From the NCBI GenBank assembly GCA_008933995.1, contig WARS01000032.1, positions 124,001-188,000 of the forward strand: 64,000 nt of DNA, in the 5' to 3' direction. Positions 37,687-51,200 of this stretch are shown here, piece by piece. Within the stretch, counting starts at the first letter, position 1; every line of letters begins with the position of its first letter. Position numbers and translations under genes: made by a program. The DNA is from Datnioides undecimradiatus. Its lineage: Eukaryota; Chordata; Actinopteri; Lobotiformes; Datnioididae. The notes beneath the pieces were generated by a model. That model had not been told where the DNA came from. It made no database searches and was given only the letters and a program-made list of their open reading frames with translations.

Positions 37687-40600
37687 AACTGAAGCAGAGG
37701 AAATATGTTTAATGTGATTATTTTCTCTTTTTTGAGTTTCTGATCATGTGTAGGCCATGAAACAACTTTTTAAAAAACGGATCCATCCCATTTTTTTTGT
37801 AGGAAGCCAATGCTTGCAGGCGATCCCCCGAGCAGCATGACACATCCCTGCCACCGGTTTGCAGAATAGCTTGTATTCTGCTGATCGACACTTAAATGTG
37901 CCAATGGAGAGAGTTCGTTGAATGTATTCTGCATGTTTGTCAAGGAGACGCTGCATGAAAACACTTTTGTTTGTTTACCAGACAACTCCACGGGGCAGCT
38001 TTAAGTTACAGATCCACATAAATCATAGAGATGAAACTGATGAAATGTTTCCAGCTAAAAAAGAGCGTTTATGATCTTGGTTTACATTTCAAGAAGGGTT
38101 CTTTGCTTTACTTTGCTTTTATTTGCCCTGTTTAAAGCAGGAAAGCCACGAGTCAGATACATGTTTATTCATTTTGATTTAAAAGAAACAACCAGGAATT
38201 CACTTTCAAGTTATTAAACCTTAGAAAGATGGTTCACCAATTATTAATCAATTATTCATCAGCTTCACGGTCCCATGCACAAGCAGCCTTGAAATGTTTG
38301 CTAGGGAGGAAGGAATGATTGAGTATAGGTAGGGAGAAAGGACAGGAAATGAAGAAGGAAGAATGGAAAAATGGAAAAGGAAGAAATAGTTAAGGTAACC
38401 GAGGATGGCTTGAAGTTACTTTAGTTAAGGAAGATTCAAAGAAGAAAGAATTGGGATGTAGGATTTTTGTCTCACTTGCACCTTCAGGACTCTGAATTTA
38501 TACTCTCTCTGCTCTTTCGGGTCATGTGCGACACTTATCTTGGACCGCGTGTCATCTGTGTTTTATATTTGACGCAACACTGTTTTTACACTTCTAGGCT
38601 GTTACTCAAAGGAAAGAAAAAACATCATTTACTGATTGGACATTAACCCTAAAATGTAACCACGACAAACGAATGTTTAAAAGTTTTAGTTACCAACATA
38701 AACCACCTGCAAGCTAGACCTGTTGTGAGTCATGAGCTCGAGCTATGTTGCAGTCCACTACGTGACCACTTGCAGCGGCGCGACTGCAGAGCACATCGCA
38801 TTTGCAAATCATCACCATGCTTTGAGCTTAGAGCTTTGAGGTCAGCTGAGAAGAAACACTTAAATCTGTGTCAAACCCAAGCTTCAGGTGGAGGATCAGC
38901 AGCAGCTGCAACTCGGAGACTAAACAGCAGACTTTGCAGTGGAGAAGCTGCAGTGTTAAAGAGGAAAGTTGGTGTTTCCGTTCAGAGGAGGACATGCTTG
39001 CTGCGTTTTGCTGTATTCAGGGGTTGTTGTGCACTGTGAATTTGTCCCCCAGGGTCAGACTGTCAGCGGCGACCTTCTAAAGCATCTAAGGGATGCATTT
39101 TGATTGCATCTCCTACTTCAGGCCAGGAAAATTGAACCTTTTTGAAATCATCTGAACATTTAAAAGGAAAATATTGGATTCAGCCAGTGTAACTGGTGGT
39201 TAAATCGCCTTTACTCACAAAACAAACCTTTTAGGTGACAAAAAGTAGAAAAGAGAAAACGGCGCAGTACAGCAACAGTTCCCACGGCTGAGAGGAGATG
39301 AAAGTTCGTCTCATGGTGTCAGGGGATTCAAGTAACAGATAAATGTAGCAGTTAATGGTCTCAGTACTGTATATTTTCCTGAATTCAACAGGAGTTCACA
39401 CTTTGTTTCAGGAAGAAGTCAGTTTGACATCAGACAGGGAGTCGGAGAAACCAGCTTTTCTTCCATCAGAGTTTAGTGTGTGTAATTTTCTGACTGCCGC
39501 CTCACTGAGGGACATTCTGGGTTCTCATTATGCTGTTTATTGTCACAGTAATAGGGAGTTCAGTTCTCTCACTCATTCCTATTCACACAACCTGTGTGTG
39601 TAAAGGCAGAGAGAGATGTTTTACTGTCACAAAACAACACAGTTAGCTGGCAGTCCTTGATTAAAATAGAAAACAGGAGTTCATTGTTGACCCCTGATTG
39701 TTATTTCTGTAATCATCAGACAGGCAGTTGAGCCCAGGTCCCACCAGGTTCATCTCACCAAACAGATAAATAGAACAAATTGAACAAATCTACCAATGCA
39801 CTGAAACCTGAGAACATGTGCAGAGTCAAATGTTGTGATATATTTGGCCAAATCCTTCAAAATAAATATAATTGCAGGGATGATGTTGGTGTTTACACAG
39901 TAAGTTTTTGGAAAAACAATCATCAGTAATGTGCTGCAGTACAGCCAGGGAGAGACAAAACCTGTGGCACATCACAATATTACCTAACACCGTATCTAGT
40001 GTCAAATCACAGTGCCAGTGTAATATTGATAAACTGCTTTTTCTTTCTCTCTGTCACCAGTGAGGTGTTGTTTATATAGGTAGCCAATTAAATCACACAA
40101 AAACTAATGCCTATATGTTCTGAGATGATTAAACTGGCATTAATAATATTAATAATGGAAAAATTAACAAGTCACCTGCAGATAGTAGCCTCTTCAAATA
40201 TATGTCTAATGAGCAAAGCTGCCAGATTGCCTATTGTTTTGCTCTTTCAATGTTTGTCTCATTAGAGCAGCTTGGGAAATACTTTTTGTTGGTTGAATTC
40301 CTGATGTTAGTTTAGTAAAGTCAGTTTGTCCAGCTGCTTCTCAGTGGCGTTGGCGTGAATTTGAGGGTTTTTTTTAATTAGTCAAAGATTAGACATAAAC
40401 TTGCACTGCTGCGATTAACGGGCATCTGGAATCAACAAGTCGGAAAAAGCTTTAAAGTTGTTTTATCTTTTTTTGGCAGCTGAACATTTCAATTTCAGAC
40501 ATCCAGATGAGGAATGACACAAAAATTCATGAAATACCTGATCAGAAAGTTCAAATGCTTCTCATTTTTGTCATGAGAGAATTTTTTATACTGTCCCAAT

Positions 40601-40920
40601 TCAGGGTTAAATAAACTGAAATACCAAAATCGAAAATATGTCCATGAATATCTTTTCATTTCACTGTGAGGTTACAAAAAACCCCAAACACAGCCGCACT
40701 CGGTAGAGATTTTCCTCTCTGCTACCCTGCTGTTGTACAAGGAAGAGTATCTGTCATGTTAAGTAGTGATCATGGCTCTATGCAAAGTCATTATCTTCTA
40801 AGAGGGATCTGTCTGGTTGCAAAACCCCGCAGACTGTGGACACTGCTGTGAGGGGGCGTGGTGTATTTACTGGTGCGTGGATGATAGGGAACCAGAGAGT
40901 TCAACTGTATTTATTCTCCA
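37687..40920. other. Intron segment with a degraded GGAA tract
   Basis: A purine-rich, diverged GGAA/GAAA tract lies at about 38300-38460. The palindromic octamer ATTTGCAAAT is at 38800-38809. CTAATGAG and its inverse CTCATTAG flank a CTATTGTTTTGCTC stretch near 40205-40265, possibly regulatory. No gene was recognised; the frame at 38725-39039 is not protein-like. Confidence 0.4.
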
Positions 40921-40960
40921 AACTGCAGGAGTTTCACTCAAACTGCAGGAGTTTCACTCA
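40921..40960. repeat. Perfect 20-bp tandem duplication
   Basis: AACTGCAGGAGTTTCACTCA occurs twice, head to tail, without mismatch. This indicates a recent local duplication. Confidence 0.95.
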
Positions 40961-43900
40961 AATTGAAAACCAAGAGGCGCTGACCAAGCTTTTGTTCACA
41001 GACTGTGTTCATTTAAAATATGAAAGCTAACATTTTCATGTAGAACTCACAACAACCCAAAAGCAACAGACAGTTTGAAAAATGTCGGTTTGATATTATA
41101 ATAAAACTTGACCTCCAGAGAACAGCTCCGCCATCACCGGTCTACAGAAAGGGAGGAAAAAAAAATGAAGCAGCTCAGCAATTAAATACTTCACCGTCAT
41201 TGTTTTTTTCTTTTTTTGCCATTTCTGACTGAAGCAGCATAACAAATATGAGCACCAGAGCCTGTGCCATGGACGTGATCCTTGCAGTTGAGCCATGAAA
41301 TCCCAGAGCCAGATTTTCACTGTGATAAAACGGTCACTTCTGCCAGCGTCTTTGGCAGAAAACTGGCCAGTTGGATGCAGTTCTGAACAGTAATTTAGCT
41401 ACTTACAAAAAAAGTTGTTAAACTGTGGAGTCAAGAAGCCATGATGGCTTGTCGAAGCAAAAAATTAATTTGTAGGGCTACTGTAATTGCTGACAGTTGA
41501 TTAATTATAGTTAGACACATCACAACTGTCATATGTGATGATAATACATCCAGTATACTACCATACATAAAGTATGTAGCAGCAGTTTAGTGCCCGGGCC
41601 AACATCAGTGCTGCATTAATGAACACAAATTATATAAAATTAAACTGTATAGAAAGAAAAGCAATATTCATGTTTGAAAAAACAGTTTTTTCGGACTTTT
41701 GCCAGATTTGTGCTTGTTTTTTAGGTCGAATAATACACACTTTCACCTCTGACAATCCTTGCAAGAAACAGTCTAAGATGGTAAAATGACTTTTTTGGTG
41801 AAAGCTCATGTTCCTGCTAAAGCTGCGATCATCATCAGCAGCATTTTCTACTGTTGCTAACTCATAATCGTTCACACAGAAGAGAACGGTGGTGTTTATT
41901 TGATTTGACTTTCTGGGGTTGCCATATCCAATGTCATAGTAACCGCTTTAGCATCTGATAAGACTTTAAACTCATAGGTGAATTAACCGGACTTAATAAA
42001 ATTTGATATGATTTGGTAAAGTATGAGTAGGTATTGTTTATGCTGGAAGCACTTTTACAATGAAGAATGATCATTTCCTCTTTGCAGTCTCGCTTTCCTT
42101 GAAATATTTATACTTCAGTTTTCGTTTTTCCACATTTCACAGCGTGCATTATACAGCTTCTAGAGAACAGATGTACTTTTTGCACTTCTGCGATGCAAAG
42201 AGAGAGAAATGGTCATAACAAAAGACGAGGAAGAGGTTTTTTATGTGGGTTTTACAACCCTCCAATCCAAAACAATCTGCGTCTCAGGGATGTAATGCAC
42301 CATTATTGTCGGTGGAAAAGTTTGAATTCCGTTTGAAACTGTCAATGTAACGAGGAGATATCTTATCATAGTTCACCACAGTGGCCGATACAGTTCTTTT
42401 TAGTGTGAGCACTCAGCACAGACAATGTCCTCTTTCACACTGAAACCTGCAAAATCATGACCAAATACCATGAAAATTAGGAATCTTGAAATTATGTCAG
42501 GAAATAATAAAATCTTGTATTGCAGGGTGCATCTGTGCATGTCTGAGCTCATGATTCAGACATGCACACTGGGGTCACAGTTTTGTGCGAGGGCTTTCAG
42601 GGGAAAAAAAAACAAAACCCTTTCTTATTCTCTTTAATTTTCATTTCCCTGCCTGCCAGTCTCATTTTCCATCCATCCATCCATCCATCATCTGTGATGC
42701 AGTCGGCGTCTGCCACGTAGCTTATCAAGTCTCACAGAGCTCGGGCTATGCTAATGTGGCGCTTGTGCTGTCATAAACAGTCTGTGTTCCCTGTTTGCAT
42801 GGCTTAGCAGACAAAGAGTGATGCCCCTTTACCAACCCCTGCACATGTCTGGCATCTGTTTTCGTCAAAGCTCCAGCTCTGGTTTTGTAGTTTTTCTTTC
42901 TTTTTTTTTTTTTTTGCTTCGCATCAGTGGTTACATTTCCACCCCGTATGCAGATGTTTCGCCGCTGATTGTTTATGAAGTGAAATCCTCTTAGTTGCAT
43001 TTGTGCTTTTTCTCTGAGCTGCAGAAATTCTGTATGTGTGTCGTGCAACTGCCTCAATTCTGCATTGTATTGTTGTTGTTGTTGTTTTTTTAAATTTCTG
43101 TGCTTTGGTGCAGATGCTAACACCCATTAAGGATGAAGACCCATTGTAGAAAATGACAAACTAGAAATACAGTAGAAAGACAGCAACAGACTGTGGTGAT
43201 ACAGCATTTGTGCAGAGCTCAGACAGCATGATGTATGCCAGCAGCAGTATGTGGCAGGCTGGCATTTGAATATCGGCCCCATAACACCTGCGTCAGCAAA
43301 TGTCTGGCAATACATCACATTCAAATTTTCCTCCTTACTCATTTTGCTTTCATGCAGCTGCCTGACATATATCATGCAACAATGGGAACATTTTTTGGGG
43401 GGGGGGGGGCTTTCAAACCCCAGCTGACCAGTCTGCTGAAAATATACTGCAATACATATTGGAGCATTGTTTAAACATTAGTCTAGCTTGTGTTTTGAGT
43501 TCTCATATTCCTTAATTTATGGATTGCTGCTGGCTGCCAATAGTATGACCTCCCCTGATACCAGGTATCATGAGTTTACAGTCTATGCAAAAAAAAAACA
43601 ACCGTACATGAATATAAGTCTTTTCAACAGCAAGTACATTATATTGCCTCGAAATGCTGTATGCATTGACTGAGGAAAGTATTAGATAGAGGAAAGTACA
43701 AGAAACCAAATTAATAATTCATTAAAATCTTGAGAGGGAAAAAGAAGAAACATGAGGAGTAAAGTCTCAGATAAACAAACCCTCACACTGTGTATCTGAG
43801 CGCAGGTTTTGTGCAAACAAGAGAGGCCCGAGACCTGCAGGCTTTGTTGTCAATGAGAGGAGCAACTGTAGCTTGCAGCGAAGGGAGCAGAAAGATCGGT

Positions 43901-44559
43901 TTACCACGAGATGGGCTCTCCTCTCCTCTTCTCTCCTCCCCTCTCAATATTTAACCGTTTCTCGCTTTCTGTCACCATGTCTCTCTGCAGCACAATGATA
44001 ATAAATATTTTAGCCCCGGCTTCTAAATATATTCACAGTGATTTCTTGCTTGATACAGTTTGGGTCATTTTTTTTAATACATCATTGGAAGCCACGAGGG
44101 CAAGATGTTTTATGCAGAAATGCACCCGACTTGTCAGCCTGAATCACGAAGCAGGCATACAGTGCTGAAGAGTAAATTACGACCCTACAGATTTATGTAC
44201 TCTTTGTGGACATTGAATTCTGGCATTGTCTACAAAATGAAAAGGGGAGTGAGTTATAACCCAAGGCTGCTCTAATCAATATTATTCTGGCTCAAGTGAC
44301 TACACGTACAGTATTGTGAAAGGTGTCACTCAGAGTGATGAACCCAGGGAATAATCACCCGACTCTGCATTTCCTCTCAGCTCTGCCTCTTATTGTTTTA
44401 CGGCGTACAGTTTCACTGTTTGGTTCTTTTCACTCTCCTCAGCTTCAATTCTAAACACTGCAGGCAGCTGTTTTCAGTTTAAAAAAACAAAAAACAACAA
44501 CAAAAAAGCAAAACCCACCATACACAATTGGCCCACCACCAAAAAACAGCAGACAAACA
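40961..44559. other. Intron segment, simple repeats and a weak family A fragment
   Basis: Contains a possible family A end (TAGGGCTACTGTAATTGCTG) at 41473-41511, an (ATCC)n run at 42668-42689, a (GTT)n run at 43068-43085 and a T6G13 homopolymer pair at 43391-43409. The rest is unrecognised. Confidence 0.4.
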
Positions 44560-44740
44560 CAGTTAGTGACTAGCTGGTGAACACAGTGGCGCGCTTAGCT
44601 GCTAAAGAGCTAAATATTTCCCGCAGGAGCTGGTGGAGACCAAAAATGGAGCTAAAATTTGCATACGCCAGGTGGCCAGGAACACAACAACAAATGAATG
44701 TGAGTGAATGATGAATGCTAATGTTGCTCCAGTTGTGCAA
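44560..44740. repeat. Percomorph interspersed repeat (family D), degraded copy
   Basis: CACAGTTAGTGACTAGCTGG, GTGAACACAGTGGCG, GCTGCTAAAGAGCTAAATAT, TTCCCGCAGGAGCTGGTGGA, GACCAAAAATGGAGCTAAAA and ATGAATGCTAATGTTGCTCC follow the order of another common spiny-rayed fish repeat that I remember but cannot name. Confidence 0.55.
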
Positions 44741-45750
44741 GGTGTTTAAAAAGGCAGCTGCTTGCCAACGGGTCTGGCGCAAGAACGTAATGAGTATGGG
44801 GTGTTTGTGTTGTGTTTCAAAATATGTAGTAAATACATTCATACATCACTTCATTGCTTCAACAAATTTATAAAGGCAGTGACACCTTAAGTGTTTATAT
44901 TAAAATGTTTATATTAAATGAACTGCTGTAGATGTCTGTGATGGTCTCCTAGGCGCTCAGTTAAAGTCAAAAAATAATCATGATCTTGATTAAATATTTT
45001 AGAACATCAGCACTGACTTTAAAGGTTATGTGTGAGATATCACTTTAAAGCACCAAAAGAAATGCAAAATCAGATCAAACTGTCAAACTAGGCAGTGCAT
45101 ATATGTCTTTCTTTCTTATGTGTTTTTAGAAACATATTCTACATTTTGTATATAATAATGCTCACAGGCATTAACATACATTCTTATGTGTGGCGCCACA
45201 ATATAAAACAGAAAAGCTCCGATAGCAACACACACAGAGGCAGTGTGACAGCTTTCTTTGCTCAGGACGCCATTACTCCACTACTAAATGGTTGTTTGCT
45301 GATGTCTGTTAAGGCTCAATGGCGTGTGTGTGTGTGAGTGTGTGTACAATAATGCTATTACCCTAAAACTTTCAAACATGCACAGTGCTGAACCCAACTT
45401 CTTCCATGTGACTTCTGTGTAGTGTGGGAATGCAAAAGCAACTTCCATTAAAAAGGCCTTCATTTGACTTAAAAACATGTCACATATCATGTGAACTTGC
45501 CTTTTTTTTTTTTTTTTTTTTTACCCACATGTGTTTTTTCTAACCTCGTGCAGGCCAATATTGGATGTGTGAATGCATGAAAACCAAGAAGACTTAGCAC
45601 AGCATTCGCCTCATTCACATAACGGGCGTGTTTGAAAGGTTCATTGGATGATCGTTTTAGCAGCTTCACTCAGGTTTCCACAGCGGAGAGAGAAGAGAGG
45701 AGGCAGAAAGATCAGATTACTTTGAGAGATGCTGATGATCAGTAGCATTG
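44741..45750. other. Intron segment with T21 run
   Basis: A T21 homopolymer lies at 45502-45522 and a broken TG tract at about 45319-45344. Nothing else was recognised. Confidence 0.4.
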
Positions 45751-46145
45751 TCCTCCTCTCCTCTCCTCTCCTCTCTGTTTCTCTCTCTCTTTATCTCTGC
45801 ATGGCTGGAGATGAAAGAGCATGTTGAACAGGGAGGAGAGGACAGCTGCTGATGGAGAGGAAACAAAAGAAGCCTTCTGTCCTTCCTCTCTCCTCCTCTT
45901 CCATGCATTCTCTCTCTATCTCCATCTCTGACCGTCTCACCCGTTCTCCCTCTTTCCTGTCCATTCATTTCTCTCTCGCGCGCTCTCTCTGCCTCTTCAT
46001 GGTTCAGTTTCTCCCTCTGCCTCACTTGATATCTTTCCCTCAGTTCATTATTCTCTCCCACTTTCCTCAGCTTTCTATTTCTCCTCCTTTCACCTCCTCC
46101 TCCTCCTCCTCCTCCTCCTCCTCCTCCTTCCCTCCAGCGTTCTCC
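45751..46145. repeat. Pyrimidine-rich tract with (CTC)n core
   Basis: Nearly 400 bases rich in CTCTCC/TCTCTC on the plus strand, with a (CTC)n run at 46093-46128. The 176-codon frame 45852-46382 and the Arg/Glu-rich minus-strand frames arise from this bias. Confidence 0.85.
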
Positions 46146-48187
46146 TCTTCCCTTTTATTCTTTCAGGTCTTTCAGAGCACTCTGTTGAAATCGGATCTGT
46201 CACTGTGTCTTTGGAGACGGATAGAGTTGGGTTGCCAGGGGTTTCAACCCAGCAGAAAAGCAAAACTGCAGTTACATCAGTTAAATCAGCTCCCATTTGA
46301 GCCACAGCCAAAGTCCAAGCTTTTTGCTTGTGTGCCCGCTTGTATCTGTATGTGTGTTTGTGGGAAGTGTGTAATTTGGTGAATGTGGATTTGGGAGACT
46401 TCTCTGCCTGTCTGTAGGTGGGTTTACATTCACGCATTCAACTGTGGTGTTTCAAATGTGGAAAAGTGGAATATAAACTTAAGTAATTCCAAAAAATGTC
46501 TGAGAGGTTTTTCTGCCTTTCTCAAATAATGAATGGTTTGTCAAAGATGTTGTTGCAAAACTGAAGATGCTGAAGTATAATTACTTCAGTATTATATTAT
46601 CGCTGTATATTATTATCAATATATATTACTGTTTCACCAGAGGGGGCAGTACCAAATTGCTGCTAGTTCTCTGTTGCAGTGCAAGTTAGGCTACAATAAA
46701 TATGTGCATGTAACGTATACACTCCGGTGTCAGGTTTGTCGGGTGCACATAGCCCAAACAAATACAACAGTCCTGCAATGAATCATCTATTCATCTGTTT
46801 AATAATGCTCATTTTTTTGTATATTTAGTCCAGTGGACAAATTAGTAGGCAGTTGTAAGTCACACATGTCAGCAGCGCCACTATCCACATCCTCCAATAT
46901 TACCCTGAAGTTCAGTAAACACCTCTCTAATACAATGTCAACAACTTGTGAACATGTTCATTTTTACATTGGTAGGATTTGTTTTCAGATTTTTGTATTA
47001 AAGTGATTTATATAGATTTGGCAGCTGAAAGTATTCCTGAGGATCAGATTTATCTTTTTAGTCATTGCGGACATTTCTAAAACAAACTATGAGGCATGCA
47101 GTGCATCAGTGATCGAGAGTCCACAGCCACGCTAGTTATTATAGTCTGTCTGTTAATGTCTGTACCAAAATGAATTGTAATCCATCCAAATGTTGCAGGT
47201 ACTTTTCACTTGACACCACAAATATCGACCCGGTGCTGGTGCCAGGGGAAAAATGCCTGGGATCGCCAGACTCAGAGGGATTCATCCTCTGGAGACAATG
47301 ATCATTTGTAAGGGAGTTCATTGCAATCGATCCAATTCTCCTAGGCAAACTAGAGCATGGACCGAAATTGTGGTTTGACTGACATTAAAGGCCGACATTA
47401 CGATTGCCAGAGCCATGGTGTAAGTGCGACTAAAATTATTATATTTCCATACATTCAGAGCAGTGCAGGCGTTGATTAATTAATAAATCTTTAATGTGCG
47501 GAAATTAAATTATCCAAATTATCCAATTTGTTCGTGCAGGAGTCACAGGGTGGGCTTATAAAGTTCATCACATAATAAACAATACATACAACAAAAGCAT
47601 GACGCGCGGCCTACATTAGCCGACACTAGACTAACCAGCTTACGCGCTATAATCAGGCAGTATCACAAATGTTGAATAATAATTACTCCCTGAAAGATTT
47701 TCTGTTTTCTGTTTGTTGAGGAAGCCAATTTATTTACGTCGGAGCAGCTGAAACAGGGTTACCCCACATTTAATTCACACATGTATGACTTAATTGGAAC
47801 CTAACGCTCTCTCTCTTCACTTGAGAGCACATATGTATTTCTGTCGACTTGTACATTCATTATGTTTTTATCTCAGTATTTTTCCCTTCGGCGGTCCTAT
47901 TAGATCGCCCTGACACGCTTTCATTTGTGTTCTGTATTTTGTTCTGTTGAATCAGTGATTGCTAGAACAAGAACTTGCAAGAAGGGGAAAAGGGCTGATT
48001 TGTTATGAAGGCTATGATATATTGCTATCGAGCAGTTCACTCTGTGTTCCTGCGTTTGTGCGCGCTGTGTGTGTGTGTATCTGTAATTGAATTGGCTAAG
48101 GTGTGTGTTGTGTCAAGACTGAAAGGAATCACACCTTGCTGTCTGTTCTCATTCCTTCAGATAGATATCATCATCAGCTGCGGACGT
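46146..48187. other. Intron segment, nothing recognised
   Basis: Unique-looking DNA. The 47140-47420 part is less AT-rich but shows no exon signals or protein match. Confidence 0.4.
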
Positions 48188-48229
48188 GCACACACATACA
48201 CACAGAAGCTGATGTGTGTGTGTGTGTGT
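48188..48229. repeat. Short CA/TG inverted repeat (hairpin)
   Basis: GCACACACATACACACA (48188-48204) and a TGTGTG run (48213-48229) are separated by only 8 bases. Together they form a near-perfect stem with one interruption. Confidence 0.85.
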
Positions 48230-51200
48230 TTGGTGCTGTTTATTTAAACTGTTTATACTTCTACATTATTGTGCCGTGAGACCCATATGTCTGTGTCTGT
48301 GCACACCGACGCTAAAGTCCACTTTCTTTCTTGTTTTGTGTGTGTGTTGAGCGTTTTTTGTGTGTAACCTCTTGCTTTTTGCAGGTTAAAGTCATTTTTC
48401 ACTGTTCACAACACAGAAGTAGCTGCTAAAGCAATGAAAATTGTGATTTAATTTTATTTCTCTTTGTTTTTATTAACACAAAAGCAGAACCACTGTACAA
48501 AACAAAGACTTCAAATGTGCAGTCAGGGCAAATGCAAATGTATTCTAACAGCTGCCACTGAGGGCTGATTAAAGTCACAGCTTAAAGCATAGACCATTAA
48601 TGTCTGCAGGTACGCTGCAGCTGAATAAGAGAAATGCCTCTGTTGTTTTTTTTCTGGACTGCAGACCATGTTTTATCTTCAGAGGTCAGGTTTATAAATT
48701 GAGAGAAGAGAGCAGGAGAGACCTCGGGTGTGGGGAAGTCTGTACCTGCCTGTCAGGGCTGCTGGCTGAACAAACACCACCAGGTGGAGAGATTGAAAAC
48801 ATCCCTCTCTGTCTTTCGCTCTGTCTCTGTCTTTTAAATAGTCCAGCATGTTCCTTCATCGCTCAGGGTGTTCTCAGTCACTCTTTCTGTCTCTTTCTGT
48901 GGTCCCCTGTCTGTTTTACCTGCAGCTCTCTGTTTAAACAACACTTTGGTTGTGAATAGTTCAGACCAGTTTTTGAATGACTCATTAAAACTAATTAGCC
49001 CCTTTGATTAATTCCCATTATGAAGTGTGCATATTACTTATTATATTTTTATTTTCATTTTACTCAGTCTGTTCTCTTGTTACTTACACAGGAACCCAGG
49101 TTGGATCACTATTAATTAATACACATTGATATATATACGAGCCTACTGTTATAGAAACGAATCTGTCTGTGTTCATAAATGCCAATGCACTAACATCGCA
49201 TGTGCATTAAGAGCAGAATATAATATAGTTCAAGTGAAGCCTCCCACTTACTCTGTGTTTTGTGCTAAATTGAGGTCTTTGACAATTGTGTATCACCACT
49301 GACGCTGTGGAGATGTTGGACTGTAATTTTGGCGTCTATAAAATATGGCAGAGAAGAAAATTGTGTACTTTTGATGGTGCTTTGTAAACATATAGTTCAC
49401 CGTGTAGTAAATAGGGAGTCATTTCACACACAGCCAGTATCCTCCACCATGTCTGTGCAGCTCTAATAGCAAAAACAGCACTTTAGCTAAACGGCAGCAG
49501 AAGCTTCAGGGTCTGTCTGTGTCTACACAGGATGCGTTAAGGCACACTATTGAGTGGAGGTCTGGTCACCCTTGTTTTGGCAGTGCTCAGGGCCAAAACA
49601 CGTTATCACTGGAGCTATGTGTGTACAACTGTTGAAAACAGTTGAAGCATGAAAACATCCTTCAGTGGGACCATTATACGGCCTCCACAGAGCACAGGAT
49701 TAGTTAAAATAGATCTGTTCCATCAAACGGGACGGATGATTGAAAAACGTGGCACCTGGCCCTTGTGTGTACACACTGTAACCTGCAAAGTCGTGCCTCT
49801 TCCACATCTCTTGAACTTGCTTTTCTGGAAGAACCAACAACATGCACCCCTTCTGCAAATGGAGCTCACACAGTTTCTTTAATACCTCTGTGCCATTTCT
49901 ACTACAAGGCCATGTGGTAATTATAGAAATAATGTTAACATGAAATGTCAGGAAATATCTGTTACATACACAGCACAGTTGAGGTCCAAACGGTTTTGGG
50001 TTTTTTTTTTGGGTTACTCAAGGAAATTTTCTGCTATTTACTGTGAGGATTCATCCGTGACTCTGTGTGGCTCCTAATTACGGTGGTGCACTGCGGAGTA
50101 AACGAGGGTCTGACTTATCAAGCTGCTTTCACTGTGCTGCTGCTCCTGTTACAGTAGCTGCGAGTTTTGAGACAGGCATGAATGACTGCAGTTTTTCTTC
50201 ACTTGTTTCCCTAATTGAGCCAAGTAACACAAGAAAAGAGTCCATATGGTGCCGCGTTAAAAGAAACACCATAGTTCTGCTCATATCTCGTAGCTGCAAA
50301 GCTCTCAAATTAAAACATATAGACTGCACTTTACCCTCACAGCCACTGAGTAATTTTACACCCCATGTAATTACAATAGAGTGCAAAATCATTAGACAAT
50401 GAGCCACTGTGCAAGCACTTTTAGAGGTCGAATTAAGTTGTTTGCTCTGGTTGAAAGTTGTTGTTTTTGTTTTTTTTATCAGTGTCAGTGGTGTTAAACA
50501 AAGGAAAACACCCAGGGTCCTTTCAGTTTTTTAATGTTAACACCTCTGATATTACTCTCATCTTCAGCATAGTGTATCTGTGTCTCGATGTGTGAGCTTA
50601 GAAAGTCATCTTGTGCCTTTTATTTCCATCATCTTTGATTCCTGTTATACCTAATGTTTTAGTGTCACCCATCCTTCTCTGTCCCATCTCTCAAGGCTTT
50701 TAACAAAACCAAAATTGGAGACCATCTCACTCTGATTGCTGCATCCCTCCAGCAGCAGCCTGCTACCTAGAGACATGTTTGTTGCCTGTTGCCACATCAC
50801 TAAATGCTGTAATTACATTTCTGACCGCCTGCCCACAGTGGTCTTCACTTTTAAGATCAAAATTCATTTGTCCCTCAGTATGTCCATCTGCAACCGTTTC
50901 CTTTCCACCACATGACTGCTTTTAATTGATTTCCCAGCTACCAGGTCTACCAGGCCGTCCGTCTGATGTCCGTATGTGTTTAACATTTGCGTCCTCGCAC
51001 AGTCAGACGTGTTTGGATAGGTTTTAATGGTGACGGACAGAAGAAAGAAATTCCAGGGAGAGAAGAAGGAAAGGAGATTAAAGCGAAGGAAGATCAAGAC
51101 GGACATGAACAGAGGGACACTGATACACTGGCACTGATACTCTCAGATGGGTTTATGTGTGTCTGTGCGCAGACAAAAGCAAATACACACATGCATGCAA

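Noticed and set aside
38725-39039. 104-codon frame in a less AT-rich stretch
   Set aside because: Cys/Arg-rich random-looking peptide with a second open frame overlapping it. No splice sites fit b4galt2.
45852-46382. 176-codon plus-strand open frame
   Set aside because: It runs through a CT-rich tract with a (CTC)n core; the Ser/Leu/Pro-rich peptide is a composition effect, with no domain.
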